A stretch of 40,081 nucleotides of DNA from Planctomycetaceae bacterium (GTDB lineage Bacteria; Planctomycetota; Planctomycetia; Pirellulales; UBA1268). The notes below the pieces were generated by a model, which saw only the letters and a list, made by a program, of their open reading frames with translations, was not told the DNA's origin and searched no databases. The stretch's first letter is position 1. Every line of letters begins with the position of its first letter. This document shows, in pieces, positions 1 to 10,093 of this stretch. The stretch spans positions 1-40,081 of the forward strand of contig JABHNP010000200.1 in NCBI GenBank assembly GCA_018694455.1, written 5' to 3'. A program made the translations under genes and the position numbers.

Positions 1-555
1 CTGTGCGAGTGTCAGTACCTCGTTGTAGTCAGTGCCATCCTGTTCCATCTTTGTGAGAATGAAATTACTTGTTCCATTTAGAATTCCACGGATCGAGGAT
101 ATTCTGTTTCCCGTAAGGCATTCTGATATGGCTGACACGATCGGAATTCCTCCAGCAACAGCCGCCTCAAAAGCAATGGATCGCCCCATTTCATGAGCCA
201 CTCCAAAGAGTTCGGGGCCGTGCTCTGCCAGTAACGCCTTGTTCGCTGTTACCAAGTCTTTCCCACTCTTAAGAAGTTCGATGGCGAGTGTCCGGGCAGG
301 CTCAAGACCTCCCAGAAGGAGAGCTACGATACTTATATCTGGATTGTCTCTGACTTGAGCGAAATCATTCGATATCTGGTCACCCGGCAGTTCGATACTT
401 CGTTGTTTACTAGGATCCTGCACGACAACATGATCAACAAGTACTGCCCGACCCGCCTGCCGCGAAATATGTTCCGCTGAATCCTGAAGAACACGTACAA
501 CACCGGTGCCTACCGTTCCCATGCCGATAAGGCCAATACGTATAGGGCTCGTCAT
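1..555 (-). CDS. hom: Homoserine dehydrogenase, N-terminal part (cut by window edge)
   Basis: This is the first 185 codons of an NAD(P)-dependent homoserine dehydrogenase, which reduces aspartate semialdehyde to homoserine for threonine and methionine synthesis in the cytoplasm. The start is the ATG whose complement lies at 553-555, and the reading frame is open to base 1, so the C-terminal part is missing. The N-terminus reads MTSPIRIGLIGMGTVGTGVV, a Rossmann nucleotide-binding loop (GxGxxG). Further on come the family segments SGKDLVTANKALLAEHG and FEAAVAGGIPIV, then RGILNGTSNFILTKM, the typical substrate-domain signature. It is transcribed divergently from the M42 peptidase at 743. The identification is firm. 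Whether a C-terminal ACT domain follows cannot be seen. Confidence 0.95.
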   Translation of the reverse strand, partial: MTSPIRIGLIGMGTVGTGVVRVLQDSAEHISRQAGRAVLVDHVVVQDPSKQRSIELPGDQISNDFAQVRDNPDISIVALLLGGLEPARTLAIELLKSGKDLVTANKALLAEHGPELFGVAHEMGRSIAFEAAVAGGIPIVSAISECLTGNRISSIRGILNGTSNFILTKMEQDGTDYNEVLTLAQ

Positions 556-742
556 TTTTTTATCCCAAAAGTGTCTCAAATGTGTTCCGTTTCATGTTCT
601 ACAAGAGTACTTCGCTGCGTGTCTCACTGGAAGCGACGCGTGTTGAGCACGCAGACGATGCGACATCACCCCACTGAATGAAAAAGTTTGGTAGTCTTCG
701 GTTGACGTTTTTTCAACTTGAACCTCGTGAGGAGTTACACCC

Positions 743-1807
743 TTGGATACAGCTGCCCATGATTTCCTGGTCAGGATTCTTGAAACACCAAGTGCTTCCG
801 GTTACGAGGAGCCCGTTCAAAAGATTGTTCGTGAATACCTAAAGTCCTGTGCTGATAAAATTGAGACTGATGCGCACGGAAACGTAATTGGAACAGCTAA
901 TCCGGATGGTGCGTGCCGAATGTTTCTGGCAGGACATTGTGACCAAATTGGGCTCATTGTGCAGCATATCGATGGTGATGGATATATCTCTGTACAACCA
1001 ATTGGTGGGTGGGACCCAATGCAACTTATTGGAACTCATGTAGTGATCTGGACTTCCAACGGTGGTGTTCCTGGAGTCATGAGCAGAAAGCCCATACACC
1101 TCCTTACCGACGACGAGCGGAAAACAGTTCCTAAGATGAAGGATCTCTGGATTGATATCGGCGCTGGCACAAAAGAGGAGGCAGAGCAGGTTGTTCGTGT
1201 AGGAGACTCCGCCACATTTGCGTTAAAATATCAGCCGCTTCGAAATGGACTCGCGGCATCTGTAGCTATGGATGACAAAATTGGTCTGTGGGTTGTTATT
1301 GAGGCGTTTCGCCGGGCAGTTGCCGCTGGTCCCCTACCCTGTGCTCTTTCCGTCGCATCAACCGTACAAGAAGAAATAGGCCTACGTGGTGCAAAAACAA
1401 GCTGTCACAGGGTTAATCCTCATGTTGCAATCGCTGTCGATGTCACACATGCAACAGATTGCCCAACGATTGATAAAAAAACCGAAGGGGATATCTCACT
1501 TGGGCAAGGACCGGTTGTGTATCGAGGTCCAAATATGCACCCCCAGGTAGTCGAACGGCTATTAAACGCTGGTGAGACACACGATATTCCAATTCAACTG
1601 GCGGCATTCGGACGAGCCACCCCGACTGATGCCAATGTTCTTCAGGTCTCCCGCGATGGTGTTGCTACCGGTCTTGTCAGCGTACCTAATCGATATATGC
1701 ATTCTGCCGTCGAAACGATCTCTTTAGAAGACGCTGACAACACAGCGGACCTCCTTGCTGCATTCTGCCGAAATCTCGAGGGGGACATTGACTGGTCTCC
1801 AAAATAG
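743..1807 (+). CDS. M42 family metallo-aminopeptidase (FrvX/YsdC/glutamyl aminopeptidase type)
   Basis: A 354-residue protein of peptidase family M42, cytoplasmic aminopeptidases with two metal ions that usually form large dodecameric shells. Expected ligands and catalytic residues are visible: H65-x-D67 in AGHCDQIG, D177 in AMDDKIG, the E210-E211 pair in QEEIGLRG, D233 in AVDVTHATD, and H320 in RYMHSAVE. The length is normal for the family. The start is TTG at 743, preceded by GTGAGGAG at 727-734 with good spacing. The gene stands alone: a divergent gene lies upstream and a hairpin follows at 1833-1860. M42 members differ in preference (Glu/Asp, Lys, or hydrophobic residues), and specificity cannot be read from the sequence. 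An endoglucanase-M label sometimes given to this family would be historical only. Confidence 0.93.
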   Translation: MDTAAHDFLVRILETPSASGYEEPVQKIVREYLKSCADKIETDAHGNVIGTANPDGACRMFLAGHCDQIGLIVQHIDGDGYISVQPIGGWDPMQLIGTHVVIWTSNGGVPGVMSRKPIHLLTDDERKTVPKMKDLWIDIGAGTKEEAEQVVRVGDSATFALKYQPLRNGLAASVAMDDKIGLWVVIEAFRRAVAAGPLPCALSVASTVQEEIGLRGAKTSCHRVNPHVAIAVDVTHATDCPTIDKKTEGDISLGQGPVVYRGPNMHPQVVERLLNAGETHDIPIQLAAFGRATPTDANVLQVSRDGVATGLVSVPNRYMHSAVETISLEDADNTADLLAAFCRNLEGDIDWSPK

Positions 1808-1832
1808 TTTCAGTTTCAGGATATTTTGTCTC

Positions 1833-1860
1833 CGGTGCCAAACCTGCCAAAAAGGCACCG
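1833..1860 (+). terminator. Hairpin after the M42 gene, possible terminator
   Basis: A perfect 7-bp inverted repeat, CGGTGCC (1833-1839) and GGCACCG (1854-1860), encloses a 14-base loop. It lies 26 bases past the stop codon of the M42 peptidase and is followed by a T-rich but interrupted stretch. Position and symmetry suit a transcription end before the groEL run. The weak U-tract and long loop keep this tentative. Confidence 0.45.
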
Positions 1861-2067
1861 TGTTGTACGGTTTTAGAAATCAGGCAAGGCCCTTCCCTAA
1901 CAAAACGCAACAGAAACCCGATAAAATTGGGGCAAAAAAAAAATTCCTTACTTTGGGCTCTCCGGCACAAAGGTTGCATTCTCTCATAATGGATATTGGT
2001 GTGGCTGCCAGAACAGCCCATCTCATGACCGCGAGGTCCGTTGAGTACGCTTTTGAAGGAGCTTTTT

Positions 2068-3777
<1,710 letters not shown>

Positions 3778-3799
3778 ACCCGTTGATAGTACAAAAATG

Positions 3800-3824
3800 A
3801 GGGGTTCCTCGTTGAAAGGCCCCT
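3800..3824 (+). other. Hairpin between groEL1 and groES
   Basis: AGGGG (3800-3804) and CCCCT (3820-3824) pair, and inside them CCT (3807-3809) can pair with AGG (3817-3819), leaving a small TT bulge. The element sits 22 bases after the groEL1 stop and 38 bases before groES. No U-tract follows, so an mRNA processing or stability role is as likely as termination. It was seen by eye and not tested by folding. Confidence 0.35.
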
Positions 3825-3862
3825 GACTTTGACGTTTGTTGATAATTACTTTGGAGTGAAAA

Positions 3863-4168
3863 ATGGCTGCAAAAAAACTAAAAATTCACCCGCTTGATGA
3901 CAGGATTGTTGTTGAGCCTGTTGAAGCAGAAGAGCGTACATCAGGTGGCATTGTGCTGCCCGACTCAGCTCAAGAAAAACCGCAGCGTGGACACGTTGTA
4001 GCCGTTGGACCTGGCCGCCTTCTCGACAGTGGCCAACGTGCCAGCCTGTTGGTTTCGCTGGGTGATGAGGTCATCTATGGCAAGTATTCAGGTAACGACA
4101 TGGAAGTGGACGGCCACGATGTCAAAATCCTCCGTGAGAGTGACATCCTAGCAAAGGTTCTCAATTAA
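3863..4168 (+). CDS. groES: Co-chaperonin GroES
   Basis: A 101-residue cpn10 lid protein that caps the GroEL chamber as a heptamer. The start is ATG 3863 with TTGGAGTG just upstream. The sequence has the standard opening (KIHPLDDRIVVEPVEAEE), the mobile-loop region ERTSGGIVLPDSAQEKPQRG, the segment VVAVGPGR, and the end segment VKILRESDILAKVL. Length is normal. It lies between two groEL genes, and both paralogues could use this single lid in this window. Spacing of 85 bases to groEL1 and 130 bases to groEL2 allows a common transcript, but separate promoters are possible. Confidence 0.97.
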   Translation: MAAKKLKIHPLDDRIVVEPVEAEERTSGGIVLPDSAQEKPQRGHVVAVGPGRLLDSGQRASLLVSLGDEVIYGKYSGNDMEVDGHDVKILRESDILAKVLN

Positions 4169-4180
4169 ACGGTCATTCAC

Positions 4181-4198
4181 GTGACTTTTTACAGTCAC
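4181..4198 (+). other. Short inverted repeat between groES and groEL2
   Basis: GTGACT (4181-4186) and AGTCAC (4193-4198) form a perfect 6-bp stem with a TTTTAC loop, 12 bases past the groES stop. It may be a weak terminator or a protein-binding palindrome. It is not a CIRCE element in sequence. Confidence is low because short stems occur by chance. Confidence 0.3.
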
Positions 4199-4298
4199 CA
4201 GGTTTTAAAGTGGGTCAAAAATCCACGCTGTAGTGAGTTCTGAAAAATAACAATTACGTTCCAGCCGGGATGGTTGGCTATTGAAGGAGAGACAAGTC

Positions 4299-5918
4299 GT
4301 GCCCAAGCAATTGCTTTTTGAAGACTATGCCCGTGGAAAACTTCTTAAGGGTGTTGAAAAACTCGCTGATGCAGTCGCTGTTACGATGGGGCCAACTGGC
4401 CGCAACGTGATCATTGACAAAAGTTTTGGTGGCCCAACCGTGACTAAAGACGGAGTGACGGTTAGTAAGGAAGTTGATCTTGAAGATGCTTTCGAAAACA
4501 TGGGCGCAAAGCTAGTTAATGAGGTAGCGTCAAAAACATCTGATCTCGCTGGTGATGGAACGACTACTGCAACAGTTCTCGCACGATCGATATTCCGTGA
4601 AGGGATTCGCAACATTGTCGCAGGAAGTAACCCTACGGCGGTACGTCGGGGTATCGAAAAAGGTGTTGCAGCCGCAGTACAACATCTTATGGAAATTGCA
4701 CGCCAAGTGAGTCGACCGGAAGAAGTTGCTCAGGTTGGCTCTATTAGCGCTAATAATGATACTTTCATTGGAGACCTTTTGGCCGAAGCATTGCAAAAAG
4801 TTGGCAAAGATGGCGTCATTACTGTTGAAGAAGGCAAAACAACTGAGACGGCAGTTCGGTTTGTTGACGGAATGCAATTTGATAAGGGATATATCTCACC
4901 GTATTTTATTAATAAGCCAGCAGAAATGACCTGTGAATTTGAGGATGCACTAATCCTTATTCACGAGAAAAAAATCTCAAACCTTCGTGAATTGGTGCCT
5001 TTGCTCGAAAAAGTTGCTCAGTCAGGGAAACCATTTTTCATCATTGCTGAAGACATTGACGGCGATGCCCTCACTGCACTAGTCGTGAATAAACTCCGCG
5101 GTGTTCTGAATATTTCAGCAGCAAAAGCACCTGGGTTTGGCGATCGTCGGAAAGCAATGCTTGGTGACATTGCCACACTCACTGGAGGCACTCTTATAAG
5201 TGAAGACCTCGGCATAAAACTTGAAAACGTCGAACTCTCACATCTTGGTTCAGCCCGCACCATCACCATTGATAAAGACGAAACAACGATTGTTGAGGGA
5301 GCAGGCAAGCCTGCAGACGTGAAGGCCCGAGTTCAGCAAATACGAAACCAGCTGGAAGCAACGGAGAGCGAGTACGATCGCGAAAAGCTCCAAGAACGGC
5401 TCGCCAAATTGACTGGTGGCGTTGCCATTGTCTCCGTTGGTGCCGGAACTGAAGCTGAAATGAAACAAAAAAAAGCCCGTGTTGAAGATGCCCTGCACGC
5501 AACACGCGCAGCTGTTGAAGAGGGTATCGTTCCTGGCGGTGGCGTTGCTTTAGTGCGGTGCCGGGAATCGATAGAAAAAGCACGCTCACAGGCTAAGGGT
5601 GATGAAAAAATAGGGATCGATATTATCCTCGGTGCTCTCGAAGCACCTTTACGCCAGATCGCTGAAAATGCCGGAATCGACGGCGGTGTCGTTGCAGATG
5701 AAGTTTCCCAAAAAGATCTTCATACCGGCTACGATGCGAACAAAGGCGAGTACGTTGACATGGTGAAAGCCGGAATTATTGATCCAGTCAAGGTTGTGCG
5801 TGTTGCCCTCACAAACGCAGCGAGTATCTCAGGCCTGCTGCTAACCACAGAAGCGCTCGTGACAAATCTCGAAAAAGAGGATGCAAAGAAGCAGCGAATT
5901 GAAGGGTCCGTACGCTAA
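4299..5918 (+). CDS. groEL: Chaperonin GroEL, copy 2 (no GGM tail)
   Basis: A second full GroEL subunit of 539 residues. Start GTG 4299 (MPKQLLFEDYARGKLL) is preferred over TTG 4281 because AAGGAGA at 4284-4290 lies 8 bases before it. ATP-binding and hinge segments are intact: TMGPTGRNVIID, AGDGTTTATVL and GIVPGGGVALV. It diverges clearly from copy 1 across the apical domain and ends in a charged tail (EKEDAKKQRIEGSVR) without Gly-Met repeats. Loss of the GGM tail is common in duplicated bacterial GroELs and often goes with a specialised client set. That specialisation is an inference here. It is followed by dnaJ on the same strand. Confidence 0.97.
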   Translation: MPKQLLFEDYARGKLLKGVEKLADAVAVTMGPTGRNVIIDKSFGGPTVTKDGVTVSKEVDLEDAFENMGAKLVNEVASKTSDLAGDGTTTATVLARSIFREGIRNIVAGSNPTAVRRGIEKGVAAAVQHLMEIARQVSRPEEVAQVGSISANNDTFIGDLLAEALQKVGKDGVITVEEGKTTETAVRFVDGMQFDKGYISPYFINKPAEMTCEFEDALILIHEKKISNLRELVPLLEKVAQSGKPFFIIAEDIDGDALTALVVNKLRGVLNISAAKAPGFGDRRKAMLGDIATLTGGTLISEDLGIKLENVELSHLGSARTITIDKDETTIVEGAGKPADVKARVQQIRNQLEATESEYDREKLQERLAKLTGGVAIVSVGAGTEAEMKQKKARVEDALHATRAAVEEGIVPGGGVALVRCRESIEKARSQAKGDEKIGIDIILGALEAPLRQIAENAGIDGGVVADEVSQKDLHTGYDANKGEYVDMVKAGIIDPVKVVRVALTNAASISGLLLTTEALVTNLEKEDAKKQRIEGSVR

Positions 5919-6039
5919 GCCTGTTGATCTGCTCATCATTTTCACGCAAATGAAAAACGTTTATCAGAAAGCGTGTCAGCAAACAACATAAGGCAACGTC
6001 AGTGTAATCCACGCTGTTGTTTGCCTGGAGGAATGAGCG

Positions 6040-7203
6040 GTGGATCAAAGATGTTACTACGAAGTCTTAGGCATTGAACGACGTGCTACCTCGGGCCAGA
6101 TAACCGAAGCCTATAGACGCCTGGCAATTCAATTTCACCCCGATAAGAACCAGGGGGACGAAGAAGCCTCTAACAAATTTAAAGAGGCTGCCCGTGCCTT
6201 CGAGGTACTCTCAGATGATTCCCTGAGGGGCCGCTATGACCGTTTCGGCCACGCAGGTTTGCAGGGTGGTGGAGGCAGCGGCGGCCAACATGAGTTTAAT
6301 GACATCTCTGATATTTTCGAGGCGTTCGGTGACCTTTTCGGTGGCGGAATGTTCGGTGGTGGTGGTCGTGGCGCTAGAGCCCAAAAGGGTCGAGACGTGT
6401 TCTGCGAGGTATCGCTCACCTTGCTTGAAGCCTCTCGAGGTGAAAGCAAGACCATTCATTTCAGACGACATGAAGAATGTGGAACCTGTCATGGGAGTGG
6501 CGCAAAAGCTGGAACTTCACCACAGACGTGTGACTACTGTGCCGGGCAGGGACAGGTGCTACAGAGCTCCGGTATTTTTCGTCTTCAAACAACATGCCCG
6601 GCTTGTCGGGGCGCAGGCAAAACAATTCGTGATAAATGCTCAGATTGCCGAGGACACGGGCTCACCGAGGTCGCTGTAGAACGAAAAGTGACCATACCAC
6701 CTGGTGTTGATAATGATGTTCGCGTGCGACTTGGTGGAGAAGGCGAGCCTGGCGCAAGCGGTGGACCTCCCGGCGACTGTTACTGCGTTATTGAAATTCT
6801 TGAACATCCGTTTCTCACTCGGGATGGCCACGAACTCCACTGCGAAGTGCCGCTGACGTTTAGCCAGTGTGCCCTCGGCACCACTCTTGATGCACCTACC
6901 TTGGACGGAGCAAAACCATTACAAATACCGAAGGGCACCCAACCTGGTGATATCATTCGTGTCCGTGGTCTTGGGATGCCTGATGTTCGTGGTCGTGGTG
7001 TCGGCGATCTTCACGTCCACATTCATGTTGAGGTACCGAAGAAGCTGTCAACGCGGGCTGAGGAATTATTTCGAGAATTAGCGGAAGAGGAACAGGCCGA
7101 AGTGAGTCCAAAACGATCAAGTTTTTTGACAAGACTTGCAGAATACTTTAACCCTGAGCAGAATGCCGCAACGGCAGAGTCACACACAACGGACGATACG
7201 TAA
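6040..7203 (+). CDS. dnaJ: Chaperone protein DnaJ (type I Hsp40)
   Basis: A 387-residue type I J-protein that delivers unfolded clients to DnaK and stimulates its ATPase. Domains in order are the J-domain (about 1-70) with HPD at 33-35, a Gly/Phe-rich linker (about 71-115) and a zinc-binding region. The zinc region has four Cys repeats: C147GTC150, C164DYC167, C186PAC189 and C200SDC203. Two C-terminal client-binding domains follow. Start GTG 6040 has GGAGG at 6027-6031. dnaK itself is not in this window. The gene sits between groEL2 and grpE, an arrangement that joins the Hsp60 and Hsp70 co-chaperone genes in one run. Confidence 0.97.
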   Translation: MDQRCYYEVLGIERRATSGQITEAYRRLAIQFHPDKNQGDEEASNKFKEAARAFEVLSDDSLRGRYDRFGHAGLQGGGGSGGQHEFNDISDIFEAFGDLFGGGMFGGGGRGARAQKGRDVFCEVSLTLLEASRGESKTIHFRRHEECGTCHGSGAKAGTSPQTCDYCAGQGQVLQSSGIFRLQTTCPACRGAGKTIRDKCSDCRGHGLTEVAVERKVTIPPGVDNDVRVRLGGEGEPGASGGPPGDCYCVIEILEHPFLTRDGHELHCEVPLTFSQCALGTTLDAPTLDGAKPLQIPKGTQPGDIIRVRGLGMPDVRGRGVGDLHVHIHVEVPKKLSTRAEELFRELAEEEQAEVSPKRSSFLTRLAEYFNPEQNAATAESHTTDDT

Positions 7204-7254
7204 ACGAACAATTCTAACTTCTGATTTTCAATGACGACGGTTGAGGAAGCTATT

Positions 7255-7779
7255 ATGCAGGACGAAACAACACCAGAAAACATCGACGACGTGCCGGTCA
7301 AAAAAGCCGAACACACTGATGCAGCGGTGAGCAGTGATGAGGTTGAGCATAAGCTCAACGATGCTGAGGAACGGGTGTTACGAGCACAGGCGGAAATTGA
7401 AAATGTGCGAAAACGAGGACAGCGAGAATTACAAGACATTCTTCGATATGGAGAAATGAATCTCCTAAGAGACATTCTGCCAGTACTTGATAATATCGAA
7501 CGCGCTGTTGATGCCAGCGAACAGACAACCGATATAGAAAGCCTCAGAGAAGGCTTTCGAATGACGGCAAAACAGATCGAAAAAATCTTAGAAGGTCATA
7601 ACTGCAAACAAATTGAGACTGATAACGCAGTCTTCGACCCGGCTGTACACGAAGCAATTTCTCAACAGCCTGGCGGTGATGCCGTTCCAGGTTCAGTAAT
7701 TGGTGTCACAAGTCGAGGATATGTACTTCATGATAGGGTCGTTCGTCCCGCTCAGGTCATCGTCGCTGCAAATGAATAA
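7255..7779 (+). CDS. grpE: Nucleotide exchange factor GrpE
   Basis: GrpE homodimer subunit, which releases ADP from DnaK. The protein from ATG 7255 has 174 residues; GAGGAAG at 7243-7249 supports this start over the in-frame ATG at 7231. The N-terminus is acidic and disordered. It is followed by the long helical segment (DAEERVLRAQAEIENVRKR), the core LLRDILPVLDNIERAV, and the C-terminal beta domain with DPAVHEAISQQPG and VLHDRVVRPAQVIVA. All are typical of the family. It lies 51 bases behind dnaJ, so co-transcription is likely. Confidence 0.96.
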   Translation: MQDETTPENIDDVPVKKAEHTDAAVSSDEVEHKLNDAEERVLRAQAEIENVRKRGQRELQDILRYGEMNLLRDILPVLDNIERAVDASEQTTDIESLREGFRMTAKQIEKILEGHNCKQIETDNAVFDPAVHEAISQQPGGDAVPGSVIGVTSRGYVLHDRVVRPAQVIVAANE

Positions 7780-7843
7780 AATATTTTGCGGCAATGCCCC
7801 GTAACAAGCCCTCACTATTTCTTGCAGCAAAGGATGACGTGCC

Positions 7844-8143
7844 ATGCCAACTTATGACTATGTATGCGATGCGTGTGGACATGCATTTGAACTGTTTCAG
7901 TCAATGATGGATGGCGTAAAAAAAACGTGCCCAGAATGCAAAAAACGGAAACTCCGGCGGCTTATTGGAACAGGTGGAGCAATTGTATTTAAAGGCTCAG
8001 GCTTCTACCAAACAGACTACCGCAGCGAGTCATACAAGAAGGCAGCGGCCGCAGATAAACCCACCTCAACCAAGAGTGAAAAGCCAAAAAAAGAGAGTGG
8101 TTCGAAGCCTACGACTGACAACTCCAAATCCTCAGCAGACTAA
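7844..8143 (+). CDS. FmdB-family putative regulatory zinc-ribbon protein
   Basis: A 99-residue protein with an N-terminal zinc ribbon: YDYVC8DAC11G and, later, TC29PEC32. It continues with a short Gly-rich stretch (IGTGGAIVFKGSGFYQTDY) that marks the FmdB/CxxC_CXXC_SSSS family. The C-terminal third is low-complexity and Lys/Ser-rich. Proteins of this family are widespread, small and poorly understood; the name comes from a gene linked to formamidase regulation. ATG 7844 is preceded by AAAGGATG. Linkage to grpE in planctomycetes suggests a role near protein quality control, but this is only an inference from position. Confidence 0.88.
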   Translation: MPTYDYVCDACGHAFELFQSMMDGVKKTCPECKKRKLRRLIGTGGAIVFKGSGFYQTDYRSESYKKAAAADKPTSTKSEKPKKESGSKPTTDNSKSSAD

Positions 8144-8209
8144 TACGACACCCTTACCTCAGAATTGAACCGCTGTCCTAAGCTATACCGCCCACTACAT
8201 AAAGAACTT

Positions 8210-8407
8210 ATGCCTCAATGCCCAGTCTGTGACGCGGTGGTTTCACTCAGGAGTGAGTCAGGGTGTGCTGCCACGCCGACAGCGCCTTTTTGCAGCGAAC
8301 GTTGTCAAAATATCGACCTTGGTCGATGGCTTGACGAAAGGTACAACGTTCCCCACATTGCTCGAAATGAAGATGAGACTGACGAAGAAATGCACCCTGA
8401 TGAGTAA
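8210..8407 (+). CDS. yacG: YacG-type zinc-finger protein (DNA gyrase inhibitor family)
   Basis: A 65-residue protein with the YacG signature: CPVC near the N-terminus, then FCSERCQNIDLGRWLDERY, and an acidic tail. The four cysteines should bind one zinc ion. E. coli YacG binds GyrB and inhibits gyrase; the same activity is inferred here, not shown. Start ATG 8210 (MPQCPVC) fits the family's N-terminus. A TTG at 8165 would add 15 residues without family support. The ribosome-binding site is weak. It is the last of the small genes following the chaperone run. Confidence 0.87.
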   Translation: MPQCPVCDAVVSLRSESGCAATPTAPFCSERCQNIDLGRWLDERYNVPHIARNEDETDEEMHPDE

Positions 8408-8497
8408 TCTTTGCCGGTCGATTAGGTGACCTAGCCATGACTTTGGTAGTCTTCTAACCTCACCCTTGCGTTTCACAATTTCTCGTTTTGGTACACC

Positions 8498-9673
8498 ATG
8501 ATGACCGACAATTCGCAGCCTCCCAGCCGTGCACAAATTATCCATGAAATTATTTGGAGTGAAGCCTTCCCGTGGTGGATTCTCTTCAAAGCAGCCGGTG
8601 TTGCTTTTTCACCAGCTGTCATACTTCTTGCAACTCTTGCAACAGCAGGCACCTGGGCTGGCTTTTCTGCCATTGATTCTTTTGGCCTGCCCTCTGAAGG
8701 AATAACACAGGCGTCATCCACAATTGAAGGCTGTGCTGGAGGTGAATCCACTGAAATACTTCTGCCAACACCGAGTAGGGTTGTCCTGCCAACAATCTCG
8801 TCTCAGATCGCGCAATTGCCCGTACCAGTGCGTGAGTTTCTGGCTCTTGTAGCAACGCCGTGGAATCCACTTGCGACCTGGAGTGAGTTTCTTGGAGGTC
8901 TCCTGCGATGCATCTGGTTTCTTCTCGTCTGGTCTATCTTTGCAACCAGCATCACACGCTATGTTGCGCTTCGTTTAGTTGATGAAGAACTTCCCGGTTT
9001 CCGTGAGGTTCTGCGGTTTGGTGTTGTCAAATGGCCAGCAGCCTTCAACTCTGCAGCTTTTGTTTTTCTTGGTATCGTGGCTCTTGCCGTCCCAGGTGGT
9101 CTCCTCGGCCTTGTTATGCGATTCGACTGGGGTCTCGCAATCATCGGTGTTATTTGGCCGCTAATTCTTGCCGGAGCGGTTATTCTTGCCATTCTAGGTA
9201 TCGGCCTGGCAGCAGGGTGGCCACTCATGGTTGCTGCTGTAAGTGTGGAGCGAGGCGATAGTTTTCAAGCTATTTCAACTGCTTTTTCCTACCTCTACCA
9301 ACGACCACTTCATTTTGCGTTCTATGGTCTCGTTGCATGCATACTCGCTGTCTTAGGGTTTTTCGCAGCTGGACTTTTTGCCGATACGACTGTGTTGTTC
9401 GCTTTATGGGCAGGTAGTTTTGGAATGGGCCACGAACGAACAACCGAGGTGATTCTCGCGATCACACGTGGCAGTGCAGACCCGCGATGGGGCATACAGA
9501 TACTACAGTTTTGGACTGACGGTTTACGTATCCTGCTTGGATCATTCGGCTGGGGGTTTTTCTGGTGTGTTGTACCCGCAATTTATCTTTTGCTACGGCA
9601 GAGTGTTGATGCTACAGAGCTGGATGAGATTGTCTTAGATGAACCCGGAACGAATCAGTCTATAACTCAATAA
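8498..9673 (+). CDS. Multi-pass membrane protein, function unknown
   Basis: A 391-residue protein that I do not recognise. It has about six to seven hydrophobic segments: around residues 25-52, 130-155, 185-212, 215-245, 265-295 and 340-370. A polar loop lies between the first and second. It shows no obvious catalytic motif, ATP-binding site or cysteine pair, and could be a transporter-like or polysaccharide/lipid-related membrane component. The start is ATG 8498 or the adjacent ATG 8501. It follows yacG by 90 bases on the same strand and is followed by a 420-base gap, so it probably ends the transcript. Only the membrane location is supported. Confidence 0.7.
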   Translation: MMTDNSQPPSRAQIIHEIIWSEAFPWWILFKAAGVAFSPAVILLATLATAGTWAGFSAIDSFGLPSEGITQASSTIEGCAGGESTEILLPTPSRVVLPTISSQIAQLPVPVREFLALVATPWNPLATWSEFLGGLLRCIWFLLVWSIFATSITRYVALRLVDEELPGFREVLRFGVVKWPAAFNSAAFVFLGIVALAVPGGLLGLVMRFDWGLAIIGVIWPLILAGAVILAILGIGLAAGWPLMVAAVSVERGDSFQAISTAFSYLYQRPLHFAFYGLVACILAVLGFFAAGLFADTTVLFALWAGSFGMGHERTTEVILAITRGSADPRWGIQILQFWTDGLRILLGSFGWGFFWCVVPAIYLLLRQSVDATELDEIVLDEPGTNQSITQ

Positions 9674-10093
9674 TGCGAACCACCCTGTGACCACCTGAGT
9701 AACAGCGGCTCGAGGCACGCAGGTCTGAGTACAGAGTCCAAGAAGCAACATGGTGGACGATACAAACCACACCACCCCAAACAAGTGCCTTTAATTATTC
9801 GTTCTTGTGAAGGGCACGCTCAATACAAGAATTTGTCTTAAATGACCTCATGATAACGGCTGTTGATGTAATCTTATATCGAAGGCTTTGGCCAAACATG
9901 GGGGTCCACCTGCTCCTCTTTCGTCAATACTGAACAAGGGCCAGTTACACAGTTTTGCACTAAACCAAACTCGTATCTTCAGCAAAACATGCCGTGCACG
10001 CAATTCATTTCACTTTTTAATGATGAAAGCAATTCACTCATGTCGGCAACACGACATCTCGTTCGTGCGGAGCCTTTCTTTCATCTGAAAAAG
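9674..10093. other. Intergenic stretch between convergent genes, no gene seen
   Basis: These 420 bases lie between the stop of the membrane protein (+) and the stop of the receiver-domain gene (-). I found no tRNA, no strong terminator hairpin, and no ORF with a credible start or recognisable product. A 66-codon open frame begins with TTG at 9888 and looks like chance. The region is moderately A+T rich around 9780-10090. Confidence 0.5.

Noticed and set aside
638..652. GCGTG/CACGC short palindrome between hom and the M42 gene
   Set aside because: Only 5 bp with a 5-base loop in a divergent promoter region; no supporting pattern.
1808..2067. Searched for a CIRCE (HrcA) operator or sigma-32-type promoter before groEL1
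   Set aside because: No TTAGCACTC-N9-GAGTGCTAA repeat and no convincing -35/-10 pair with correct spacing; CATAAT at 1985-1990 has no matching -35.
5936..5953. TCATTT/AAATGA inverted repeat after groEL2
   Set aside because: A 6-bp A+T-rich stem is likely by chance, and there is no T-run; not strong enough to call a terminator.
9888..10088. A 66-codon plus-strand frame starting with TTG in the intergenic stretch
   Set aside because: No ribosome-binding site, no recognisable sequence, and a rare-start short frame in an A+T-rich gap.
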